Shown in pieces: positions 1 to 5,256 of a stretch of 10,519 nucleotides of DNA. The notes beneath the pieces were generated by a model that ran no database searches, was not told the DNA's origin, and worked only from the letters and a program-made list of their open reading frames with translations. The position numbers and the translations under genes are program-made. The stretch covers positions 1 to 10,519 of the forward strand of contig JAEZIF010000494.1 in assembly GCA_023416135.1 (NCBI GenBank), in the 5' to 3' direction. Each line of letters begins with the position of its first letter. Within the stretch, counting starts at the first letter, position 1. Origin of the DNA: Pseudomonadota bacterium. GTDB taxonomy: Bacteria; Pseudomonadota; Alphaproteobacteria; Reyranellales; Reyranellaceae.

Positions 1-1
1 C

Positions 2-121
2 GCGATCAAGCTCGCCCAGCGCCGGATCCCATCCAGCCACACCCTCGCCTGGTCGCTCTGGCGAAGGGCACACCAAGCTCTCGCCAGACGCGCTCACCTC
101 AAACGAAACAAGCAACTGTAA
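2..121 (+). CDS. C-terminal fragment of an unidentified protein, possibly a DDE transposase (5' end outside window)
   Basis: An open frame runs from base 2 to a TAA at 119-121, giving 39 residues. The readable tail contains SHTLAWSLWRRAHQALARRAH followed by a basic LKRNKQL end. A Trp/Arg/His-rich tail with a 'LAWSxWRRxHQ' pattern is, from memory, like the ends of several IS-encoded DDE transposases, but no catalytic residue lies in this fragment, so the assignment rests on resemblance only. The frame stays open to the window edge, so the gene begins upstream. It converges with the LysR gene, with 2 bases between the stop codons, so there is no room for a separate terminator or a full IS terminal repeat. 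It could instead be an unrelated basic protein or a decayed remnant. Confidence 0.4.
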   Translation, partial: AIKLAQRRIPSSHTLAWSLWRRAHQALARRAHLKRNKQL

Positions 122-123
122 TG

Positions 124-1080
124 CTAGGCCGCCGCCATCGGCGAGCGGATCGTGGTCGAGAACCACTCGCGCTCGTCCTGGCGGAATTGGTCGCGCACGT
201 AGTCGATGACCGTGCGGATGCGGGCGCCCTTGTTGGTCTCCTCGTGGCTCACCAGCCAGATGTCGCGGACGATCTTGAGGTCGATCGGCGCCGGCACCAG
301 GTTGGACGACTTGGTGACGTAGTCGGGGAACACCGAGATGCCGTAGCCGACCTGCACCGCCTCGACGGCGGCGTAGGACGAGTTGGTGCGCAGCACGACC
401 GAGGGGCTGCGCTCGACCACCTCGCTCCACGGCTTCATGGCGGCGAGGCTGTGCAGCGTGGTGTGGTCGACGATGTGGTGCTCGCGCAGGTCGTCGAGCT
501 TCTGCGGCATGCCGTAGCGCTCGATGTATGAGGGCGCGGCGAAGATCGAGAAATTGACCTGGCCGACGCGCGCCGCAACGAGCTGGTTCGACGTCGGACG
601 GAAGAACCGGATGGCGAGGTCGGCCTGGCGCGTTGCGAGGTCCAGCACCTGGTCGGATGCGATCACCTGCACGATGATGTCGGGGTGCGTCGTCCTGAGC
701 TGCCCCAGGCGCGGCACCAGCCAGTGCGCAGCGATACCTTCGGTGGCGGCGATGCGCACGATCCCCGCCATCTCGCGATCGAGACCAGCCAGGTGCCGCT
801 CGATCGAGGTGGCGTTCGACATCATCGATTCGGCCTGGACCAGCACGCCGCGCGCCGCCGGCGTCACCTCCATCCCGTGGCGATGGCGGTCGAACAGCTT
901 GGCACCCAGCCGGCGCTCGAGGGCCTGGATGCGGCGCCCGACAGTGGTCTGCTTGGTGTTCAGTTGTGTGGCGGCGGCGCTGAAGCTTCCGGTTTTTGCA
1001 ACAGCGAGGAAAAAACGTACGTCATCCCAATCGCCAAGAATGTTTGGGACCTTAGTCGTTCTCGGAGGAGTAGTGACCAT
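124..1080 (-). CDS. LysR-family transcriptional regulator
   Basis: This is a 318-residue DNA-binding regulator, close to the usual LysR length of about 300. Residues 17-75 form the N-terminal winged helix-turn-helix: DWDDVRFFLAVAKTGSFSAAA leads into the recognition region TTVGRRIQALERRLGAKLFDR, which matches the LysR signature. A linker helix (about 76-105) follows, then a type-2 periplasmic-binding-like effector domain (about 106-300), starting GIVRIAATEGIAAHWLVPRLGQL and including the ADLAIRF strand near 153-159. The effector cannot be read from sequence. The ATG at 1080 is the only methionine upstream of the HTH, but no clear Shine-Dalgarno sequence precedes it, so the message may be leaderless or start elsewhere. 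The gene is divergent from the nucleotidyltransferase/GNAT operon across 233 bases. LysR proteins often control the divergent neighbour and themselves, so that operon is a plausible target (inference). Confidence 0.93.
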   Translation of the reverse strand: MVTTPPRTTKVPNILGDWDDVRFFLAVAKTGSFSAAATQLNTKQTTVGRRIQALERRLGAKLFDRHRHGMEVTPAARGVLVQAESMMSNATSIERHLAGLDREMAGIVRIAATEGIAAHWLVPRLGQLRTTHPDIIVQVIASDQVLDLATRQADLAIRFFRPTSNQLVAARVGQVNFSIFAAPSYIERYGMPQKLDDLREHHIVDHTTLHSLAAMKPWSEVVERSPSVVLRTNSSYAAVEAVQVGYGISVFPDYVTKSSNLVPAPIDLKIVRDIWLVSHEETNKGARIRTVIDYVRDQFRQDEREWFSTTIRSPMAAA

Positions 1081-1229
1081 CGTAACAATCGATACAATAA
1101 GGTTGTCGGCCTGAAGTTTACTTTGAGTATGGCCTCGTGGTTTATCTTACACCATTAACGGGTAAATGTCGTTTTCTGTGTCGTTTGTAGGGTATTGGCC
1201 AGTTTGTTTCAGCGACAGCGCAGAATGAA

Positions 1230-1243
1230 AGATACGCGTATCT
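1230..1243. promoter_or_regulatory. Perfect 14-bp palindrome, candidate operator
   Basis: AGATACGCGTATCT reads identically on both strands, with no spacer. It lies 71 bases upstream of the GTG of the plus-strand operon and 150 bases upstream of the LysR start. A short perfect dyad in a divergent AT-rich region is typical of a site for a dimeric regulator. It does not clearly show the classical T-N11-A LysR box, so the regulator that reads it is unknown. Confidence 0.45.
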
Positions 1244-1260
1244 AGGCCTCCGATTCGTTA

Positions 1261-1292
1261 GTCAATCAATCCTTAGTTGTTGACCGATTGAC
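1261..1292. promoter_or_regulatory. Spaced inverted repeat GTCAATC-N18-GATTGAC
   Basis: GTCAATC at 1261-1267 and its reverse complement GATTGAC at 1286-1292 are separated by 18 bases and end just before the ribosome-binding site of the plus-strand operon (1299-1305). The arms could be half-sites of an operator, or a weak hairpin in the mRNA leader. Seven-base arms at this spacing can arise by chance, so confidence is low. Confidence 0.25.
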
Positions 1293-1298
1293 GTTTCT

Positions 1299-1305
1299 GG
1301 GGGGA
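1299..1305 (+). promoter_or_regulatory. Ribosome-binding site (GGGGGGA) supporting a GTG start
   Basis: A G-run ending in A sits 8 bases upstream of the GTG at 1314. The next in-frame start, the ATG at 1341 (residue 10), has no comparable element, so GTG is preferred. G-run sites also precede the next two genes and the small gene at 4071. Confidence 0.6.
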
Positions 1306-1313
1306 CCTGTGCT

Positions 1314-2609
1314 GTGGCCGCGACCGGCTCGTACGGCAAGATGACGGAATCGTCGGCATATGCCGGCAAGTTCCTGCGTTACATGCGCAGTCCATCGACG
1401 CGCATCGCCGCCTTTGGCGGTTTCATGATGTACGTTAGCTATGCGTACGCGCATAGCAGTTGGACTAACCCGGCGCTGATCGGCGTGTCAGTCTTCTCCG
1501 GGGTTTTCCTGCCGAGCTATTCCAAGCTCAGCAACAAAACGGAACTGTGGGCCAACAACCGGTTCGGTTTCGTCACAGCCGGTAAGCTCGGACGGTTTCT
1601 CCCGCAATTGGCATTCAATCTTGCGGTGATCTGGCTGTGCTTTGTGGGAGGTGCCTTCAACCTGGCGGGTATCGCATCGGTCGGTGGTTGGGCCGGTGCA
1701 GCGGTGCTGACCACGCTTGCCTCTCAGGGCACGCAGTACCTCGGTGGCTACCTTGTGGCGCGCGGGATCGGCGATGCCAATCGCAACACCATCGTCAGCA
1801 TCGTGTTCAACATGGTCCTGGCCGGACTGGGCACGGCCGGTGTACCTGGGGCTCGGGAGGCGTTCCTGATTCTGGGCTTTGGGCTCGGCGCCTTGTTCTT
1901 CGGAATCGGCCTGTTGTCCGACCTTCGCTCGGTGATGGCGCCCAAGGGCGGCGTCGGGTTGTTCCTGGGAACCTTCAACCCCTTTCACAATTCGCATCTG
2001 ATGATCCTGCGGCGCGCGATCGAGGAGCGGCAGCTCGACCACATCGTCATTCACCCCACGCTGATCCCGCGCCTTCATGCCGACGCTTTCCGCAAGGGCG
2101 AGATCCGGGTCGGCCGTCTGGAGGACGGTTTCCAGATCTACGAGAAGACCGAAAAGGCCGATTCCAACGTCGACTACTTCCCGACCGGCAACAAGTTCCT
2201 GCCGCCCGAGACGCGCAAGGCGCTGATCGAGCTGGCGCTGAGGGAAGCGGGTCTCTCGCACCGGGTGGAAGTGGCGTTCTACCCCGAGGTCTACAACACC
2301 AAGGGGTTTCAGGGCGTGATCGGCGAGATCAAGCGCCGCTATCCCGGCGCGCGGCTGCACACGCTGCATGGCACCGATTTCGGCGGCATGCTGGTCCGCC
2401 AGATCAGCGACGAATGCGGCTGGATCTATCCGTGGCGCATTCTGCGCCGCGACAAGGTTTCTGCGACCGCGATCCGCAAGGGCGCCAAGGGCATGACGTC
2501 GCCGGCCGTGTCCGACGCACTTTCGCAGATTTCTCAGAATCTTCCGGTGGTGACGGCTGGGGGCCGCCACTTCCGGAACGATAACGGAGTACTCACCGAG
2601 GGGGCCTAG
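1314..2609 (+). CDS. Membrane protein with C-terminal HIGH-type nucleotidyltransferase domain
   Basis: This 431-residue protein has two parts. Residues 1-205 hold about six hydrophobic segments (roughly 31-48, 53-69, 97-115, 124-148, 159-175, 182-201). Basic residues in the N-terminus and in the 71-96 and 149-158 loops put both ends in the cytoplasm by the positive-inside rule. Residues 212-390 look like a cytidylyltransferase/NMN-adenylyltransferase-type domain: the opening loop GLFLGTFNPFHNSHLMIL (215-232) corresponds to GTFDPxHxGH, HGTDFGG (352-358) lies where the family has a conserved G-x-D, and VSATAIRKG (382-390) matches the ISSTxIR motif that binds nucleotide phosphates. Both histidines of the catalytic motif (H225, H228) are present, but the glycine is serine (HNSH). 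Enzymes of this fold transfer a nucleotidyl group from ATP or CTP to a phosphorylated acceptor; the acceptor here is unknown. I do not recognise the membrane domain. GTG start with a good ribosome-binding site. First gene of a tight operon, 1 base from the next gene. Confidence 0.85.
   Translation: MAATGSYGKMTESSAYAGKFLRYMRSPSTRIAAFGGFMMYVSYAYAHSSWTNPALIGVSVFSGVFLPSYSKLSNKTELWANNRFGFVTAGKLGRFLPQLAFNLAVIWLCFVGGAFNLAGIASVGGWAGAAVLTTLASQGTQYLGGYLVARGIGDANRNTIVSIVFNMVLAGLGTAGVPGAREAFLILGFGLGALFFGIGLLSDLRSVMAPKGGVGLFLGTFNPFHNSHLMILRRAIEERQLDHIVIHPTLIPRLHADAFRKGEIRVGRLEDGFQIYEKTEKADSNVDYFPTGNKFLPPETRKALIELALREAGLSHRVEVAFYPEVYNTKGFQGVIGEIKRRYPGARLHTLHGTDFGGMLVRQISDECGWIYPWRILRRDKVSATAIRKGAKGMTSPAVSDALSQISQNLPVVTAGGRHFRNDNGVLTEGA
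2598..2604 (+). promoter_or_regulatory. Ribosome-binding site (GAGGGGG) of the first GNAT gene, overlapping the end of the upstream gene
   Basis: The G-run lies inside the last codons of the nucleotidyltransferase gene, 6 bases before the ATG at 2611. This placement implies translational coupling of the two genes. Confidence 0.55.
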
Positions 2610-2610
2610 T

Positions 2611-3231
2611 ATGACCGAAGAGAAGACGACGGCGATCACCAATCGACCTGTCGTGACAATCAAGCTCGCTACGACATCGGACGAATTGATGCAGTGCTAC
2701 ATGTTGCGGGCAGCCGTCTTCATGGGCGAGCAGCACTGTCCGTATTGGGAGGAGTTCGACGGCAACGACTACACGGCGAGCCACCTCATGCTCTACGTCG
2801 ACGGCGAGCCTGCAGCGTCCATGCGCATCCGCTGGTTCGCGTCGTTCGCCAAGCTGGAGCGCGCCATCATCCTGAAGCGCTACCGTTCCTACGGCCTGTT
2901 CATCCCGTTCGTGAACTGGGCTCGCGATTTCTGCCGCAAGAAGGGATATCGCAAGGCCTACCTGCATGCTCAGCACCGGCTGTGGCCGATTTTCGAGCGC
3001 ATGGGGTTCCGCAAGGTCGACGACAAGATCTTCCACTTCTCCGACCACGAGTACGGCGCATTCTACTGCGACCTCGATGTCGACGAGAGCACGATGCCGA
3101 CGGTGTCCACCGATCCGATGGTGCTGAACCGGCCGGAGGATCAGCTGGACATGCCCGGCATCCTGGAGGACTCGGCGAAGCGAGGGGCCAGCAATCCGCA
3201 CGCGGAATGGGCCGAGCGTCGGGCGAATTGA
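2611..3231 (+). CDS. GNAT-family N-acyltransferase with degenerate acyl-CoA loop (first of a tandem pair)
   Basis: A 206-residue cytoplasmic protein of the GNAT fold, which normally moves an acyl group from acyl-CoA to an amine. The N-terminal pattern LRAAVFMGEQHCPYWEEFDGND (32-53) is the R-x-x-V-F-x-x-E-Q...E-x-DG-x-D block seen in ElaA-type GNATs and loosely in LuxI-type synthases. MRIRWF (71-76) is the central strand. The acyl-CoA phosphate loop, normally R/Q-x-x-G-x-G/A, here reads KRYRSYGLF (89-97), lacking the usual glycines. The LYL/HAQ strand (about 117-121) and WPIFERMGF (125-133) are typical of the C-terminal half of the fold. A tail VLNRPEDQLDMPG (171-183) recurs in the next gene. 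It starts 1 base after the upstream stop and ends 14 bases before the next ATG, so the three genes are probably one operon. The altered loop suggests an unusual acyl donor or a non-catalytic partner role (inference). Substrate unknown. Confidence 0.88.
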   Translation: MTEEKTTAITNRPVVTIKLATTSDELMQCYMLRAAVFMGEQHCPYWEEFDGNDYTASHLMLYVDGEPAASMRIRWFASFAKLERAIILKRYRSYGLFIPFVNWARDFCRKKGYRKAYLHAQHRLWPIFERMGFRKVDDKIFHFSDHEYGAFYCDLDVDESTMPTVSTDPMVLNRPEDQLDMPGILEDSAKRGASNPHAEWAERRAN

Positions 3232-3233
3232 GA

Positions 3234-3240
3234 AGGGGGA
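3234..3240 (+). promoter_or_regulatory. Ribosome-binding site (AGGGGGA) that sets the start of the second GNAT gene
   Basis: The heptamer is 5 bases upstream of the ATG at 3246 and directly after the stop of the previous gene. The frame is open further upstream, but the site and the homology to the preceding protein both point to 3246 as the start. The same heptamer with the same 5-base gap precedes the small gene at 4071. Confidence 0.65.
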
Positions 3241-3245
3241 CAGAA

Positions 3246-3812
3246 ATGAGTGCTATGGCAATATCGATTGGTGGCGAGACGGTCACAACCAGGCTCGCCA
3301 TGAGGATGGAAGACTCGCTGCAGGCTTTCGCGGTGCGCGCCGCCTGCTTCATCGGCGAGCTCGACGTGCCGTACTCGGAGGAGTTCGACGGTCACGACTT
3401 CGGCGCCACCCACATCATTGCCTATGCCGGGGACGAGCCGGTGGGAACGCTGCGCGTGCGCTGGTTCCAGTCCTTCGCAATGCCCGAGCGGCTTGCCGTC
3501 ATCCAGCGCTTCCGCGGCCACAATATCGGGCAGCTCCTGCTCGAGCGTGCCCGCAAGCTGGCCGAGAGCCGCGGTTGCAACATGCTCTACGCTCAAGTGC
3601 TGCCGGCCGACGTCAGGTACTGGGAGAAGCAGGGCTGGCGCCGGCTGGTCGCCGAGGAGGCGAACTCGGGCGAAAAGCGCATCGTGGCGGTGGTGCGCGC
3701 GGTCGATCCCAGCAAGCCCTTGCCCGAGGTCGAGGCGCCGGAATCGGTCGTGCTGCGCCGAGAGGCCCAGCTCGATGCCTCTGGCCTGCCGTTGGGGACC
3801 GCGTCCAACTGA
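3246..3812 (+). CDS. GNAT-family N-acyltransferase (second of a tandem pair)
   Basis: A 188-residue GNAT protein clearly paralogous to the preceding gene product. Aligned blocks include VRAACFIGELDVPYSEEFDG (30-49) against LRAAVFMGEQHCPYWEEFDG, and LRVRWFQSFAMPER (69-82) against MRIRWFASFAKLER. Unlike its neighbour it keeps a glycine-containing acyl-CoA loop, QRFRGHNIG (87-95), followed by the helix LLLERARKLAESRG, the strand CNMLYAQVLP (111-120) and the YWEKQGWRRL turn (125-134). The C-terminal tail VVLRREAQLDASG (168-180) repeats a motif of the first GNAT, suggesting a shared function for this extension. It is probably the catalytically active member of the pair, taking an acyl group from acyl-CoA to an unknown amine acceptor. 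The ATG at 3246 is chosen over the much longer open frame, which upstream only overlaps the first GNAT gene. Last gene of the clear operon; a strong hairpin follows 10 bases after the stop. Confidence 0.9.
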   Translation: MSAMAISIGGETVTTRLAMRMEDSLQAFAVRAACFIGELDVPYSEEFDGHDFGATHIIAYAGDEPVGTLRVRWFQSFAMPERLAVIQRFRGHNIGQLLLERARKLAESRGCNMLYAQVLPADVRYWEKQGWRRLVAEEANSGEKRIVAVVRAVDPSKPLPEVEAPESVVLRREAQLDASGLPLGTASN

Positions 3813-3822
3813 ACCGGGGAAT

Positions 3823-3852
3823 TTCCGTCCGGCCGGCATCGGCCGGACGGAA
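3823..3852 (+). terminator. Perfect 13-bp hairpin after the GNAT operon, probable terminator
   Basis: TTCCGTCCGGCCG (3823-3835) and CGGCCGGACGGAA (3840-3852) pair perfectly around a GCAT loop. The stem starts 10 bases after the stop of the second GNAT gene, the expected place for a terminator or 3' stabilising structure. No T-run follows on the plus strand, so termination may be weak or Rho-assisted, and some readthrough to the small gene at 4071 is possible. Confidence 0.6.
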
Positions 3853-3939
3853 TGTGCCCTGGGGCGAGATTCGGCGATCTCCTGAGGCCGGAGCATGATG
3901 GGGACACTTCCTCGCGCTGTCGTGTAGGATTGCCCGCCT

Positions 3940-3997
3940 GTCATGCCGGTGCTCGGGGGAGAACGGCCGGCCGGCGCTCCAGTTGGGATGGCATGAC
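3940..3997. repeat. Inverted repeat GTCATGCC / GGCATGAC in the structured gap
   Basis: GTCATGCC at 3940-3947 pairs with GGCATGAC at 3990-3997 across 42 bases. The intervening sequence itself contains the self-complementary GGCCGGCC. A second 8-bp stem, GTCCGCCG (4015-4022) with CGGCGGAC (4031-4038), lies between this element and the small gene. The 258 bases from 3813 to 4070 therefore hold no convincing long gene but several possible RNA hairpins. In GC-rich DNA short stems are common, so a functional leader or small RNA is only a possibility. Confidence 0.3.
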
Positions 3998-4058
3998 GCC
4001 TGTCGCGTCCCTCGGTCCGCCGGCGACGGTCGGCGGACGGACGCGGCGGCGGAAAAAC

Positions 4059-4065
4059 AGGGGGA
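4059..4065 (+). promoter_or_regulatory. Ribosome-binding site (AGGGGGA) for the small gene
   Basis: AGGGGGA lies 5 bases before the TTG at 4071, identical in sequence and spacing to the site of the second GNAT gene. It decides the start of the small open frame, whose upstream extension (to an ATG at 3993) is arginine-rich, unlike a folded protein, and lacks such a site. Confidence 0.5.
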
Positions 4066-4070
4066 TTGAG

Positions 4071-4325
4071 TTGGTCGAGATCGTCCTTGAACCCAATGTT
4101 CGGCGGCGTCGCGGCCGCCAGTCGTTGTCTGGAAAGAAGAAGGCGGCGGCGCTGTTCCGCGTCTGGCACGGCGTGCGCGAGCTGATCGAGCAGGCCGAGC
4201 GGCTGGGCGACGGCGAGTTGGTCCATTTCCTCGCTGTGACCCAGCTCCTGGTCGAGGAGCGGGCGACGACCCTCACGTCGGGTGTCGCGGCGTTCGACAA
4301 CGTCGACACGAGCCTGCCGAACTGA
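4071..4325 (+). CDS. Small hypothetical protein, TTG start
   Basis: An 84-residue frame runs from a TTG at 4071 to a TGA at 4323-4325. It opens VEIVLEPNVRRRRGRQ, then has an amphipathic helical stretch AALFRVWHGVRELIEQAERLGDGELVHFLAVTQLLVEERA (shown in two parts: about residues 26-44 and 45-65) and a polar tail ending NVDTSLPN. Third positions are mostly G or C, as in neighbouring real genes, and a strong ribosome-binding site precedes it. No signal peptide or membrane segment is seen. I do not recognise the family. It is co-directional with the GNAT operon but separated by a hairpin and 258 bases, so it may be a fourth gene or an independent one. It converges with the transporter operon, 46 bases from that operon's last stop. 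The basic N-terminal patch and helical body would suit a small nucleic-acid or protein-binding factor, but that is a guess. Confidence 0.55.
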   Translation: MVEIVLEPNVRRRRGRQSLSGKKKAAALFRVWHGVRELIEQAERLGDGELVHFLAVTQLLVEERATTLTSGVAAFDNVDTSLPN

Positions 4326-4340
4326 CCATGTCTCATGCTC

Positions 4341-4358
4341 CTTCCCCCCAAGGGGAAG
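4341..4358. terminator. Short palindrome between convergent genes, possible bidirectional terminator
   Basis: CTTCCCC (4341-4347) pairs with GGGGAAG (4352-4358) around CCAA. It lies in the 46-base gap between the small plus-strand gene and the end of the minus-strand transporter operon, so it could serve both. No T-run flanks it. Similar CTTCCCC/GGGGAAG palindromes are, from general knowledge, frequent between genes in GC-rich alphaproteobacteria and may be a dispersed repeat. Confidence 0.35.
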
Positions 4359-4371
4359 AGGAACGGGGCGG

Positions 4372-5256
4372 CTACTTGTGCCTTGGATCGAGCGCGTCGC
4401 GCAGGCCGTCGCCTAGGAGATTGAACGAGAGGACGGCGAAGAAGATCGCGAAGCCCGGCCAGAAGGCCATCCACGGCGTCTGGGCGATGAAGCGTTGCGC
4501 GGAGTTCAGCATGCTGCCCCACGACGGCGACGGCGGCTGCTGGCCGAGCCCGAGGAACGACAAGGCGGCCTCGGCGATGATGGCGCCGGCGATGGCCAGC
4601 GAGGCCTGCACGAGCAGCGGCGGCACGATGTTGGGCAGGACGTGGCGCAGTGCGATGCGCCAGTGCGGGTTGCCGACGGCGCGCGCCGCCTCGACATAGT
4701 CCTCGACCTTGGCGGCCAGCGTCTGGCCGCGCGTCAGGCGCACGAAGATCGGCGTGGCGGTGACGCCAATGGCGATCATGGCGTTGCTCAGGCTGGGGCC
4801 GAGGAACGCCGCCAGGGCGATCGCCAGGATCAGGAAAGGCACCGCCAGCATCGCGTCGACGATGCGCGACAGCACCGAATCGATCCAGCCGCCGGCATAG
4901 CCCGCCAACAGGCCGAGCGGCACGCCTATGCCGAGCGCAATGCCGACCGAGACCAGGCCGGCGCTGAGAGAGGCGCGGGCGCCCCAGATGACGCGGCTCA
5001 GCACGTCGCGCCCGACCTCGTCGGTGCCCATCCAGTGGGCCCATGACGGGGGCTTGCGCACGAGGCTCCAGCTTGTCGCGATGGGATCGTAAGGGGCCAC
5101 CCAGGGGGCAAAGATCGCCACCAGCACGAACATCGCCACGACGGCGAGACCCACCATGGCGCCCTTGCGGCGCTTCAGCCGTCGCCAGGCGCGTGCCCAC
5201 GGATTCTCCTCGCTGGCATCGGCGGCGGCGACGTCGGGCAGGACGGTGGTCGTCAT
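4372..5256 (-). CDS. ABC transporter permease, DppC/OppC type
   Basis: A 294-residue inner-membrane permease, of normal length for the DppC family. A basic cytoplasmic N-terminus (RAWRRLKRRKGA, 22-33) precedes the first membrane helix (34-51). The family block WMGTDEVGRDVLSRVIWGAR (75-94) follows, then further helices near 98-120, 135-155, 160-175 and 215-235. The EAA loop that contacts the ATPases is EAARAVGNPHWRIALRHVLP (189-208), with the conserved glycine. The C-terminal part has LSFLGLGQQPPSPSWGSML (232-250), typical of oligopeptide permeases, and a last helix at about 264-282. It should form the channel with the DppB-like permease encoded upstream. Its ATG overlaps the TGA of that gene by 4 bases, so translation is coupled. 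It is the last gene of the transporter operon. The peptide or other solute carried cannot be told from sequence. Confidence 0.95.
   Translation of the reverse strand: MTTTVLPDVAAADASEENPWARAWRRLKRRKGAMVGLAVVAMFVLVAIFAPWVAPYDPIATSWSLVRKPPSWAHWMGTDEVGRDVLSRVIWGARASLSAGLVSVGIALGIGVPLGLLAGYAGGWIDSVLSRIVDAMLAVPFLILAIALAAFLGPSLSNAMIAIGVTATPIFVRLTRGQTLAAKVEDYVEAARAVGNPHWRIALRHVLPNIVPPLLVQASLAIAGAIIAEAALSFLGLGQQPPSPSWGSMLNSAQRFIAQTPWMAFWPGFAIFFAVLSFNLLGDGLRDALDPRHK

Larger units (their letters stand above)
1081..1313. promoter_or_regulatory. Divergent intergenic control region
   Basis: This 233-base stretch separates the start codons of the LysR gene (-) and the membrane nucleotidyltransferase gene (+). 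It is visibly richer in A/T than its surroundings and has no convincing open frame. Both transcription units must start here or rely on promoters inside it. I did not find a convincing pair of -35/-10 boxes for either direction. Two TTGAC hexamers (1280-1285 and 1288-1293) lie too close to the start of the plus-strand gene to have a -10 box at normal spacing. Two symmetric elements inside it are listed separately. Confidence 0.7.

Noticed and set aside
121..1158. Plus-strand open frames of 136, 196 and 157 codons opposite the LysR gene
   Set aside because: They are shadows of the LysR coding sequence with composition typical of antisense reading.
1280..1293. TTGACC and TTGACG as -35 promoter boxes
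   Set aside because: A -10 box at normal spacing would fall in the ribosome-binding site and start codon region, where no suitable sequence exists.
1488..2663. A 391-codon open frame on the minus strand
   Set aside because: It is antisense to the nucleotidyltransferase gene, which has recognisable helices and motifs, while this frame shows none.
2694..3245. Upstream in-frame extension of the second GNAT gene
   Set aside because: The extension overlaps the whole first GNAT gene in another frame and reads as low-complexity Arg/His/Pro sequence. The ATG at 3246 has a strong ribosome-binding site and fits the paralogue.
3941..5200. A 419-codon open frame on the minus strand, and a 361-codon one at 3141-4226
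   Set aside because: Both cross several real genes in other frames, are dominated by Arg/Ala/Pro and show no family motif.
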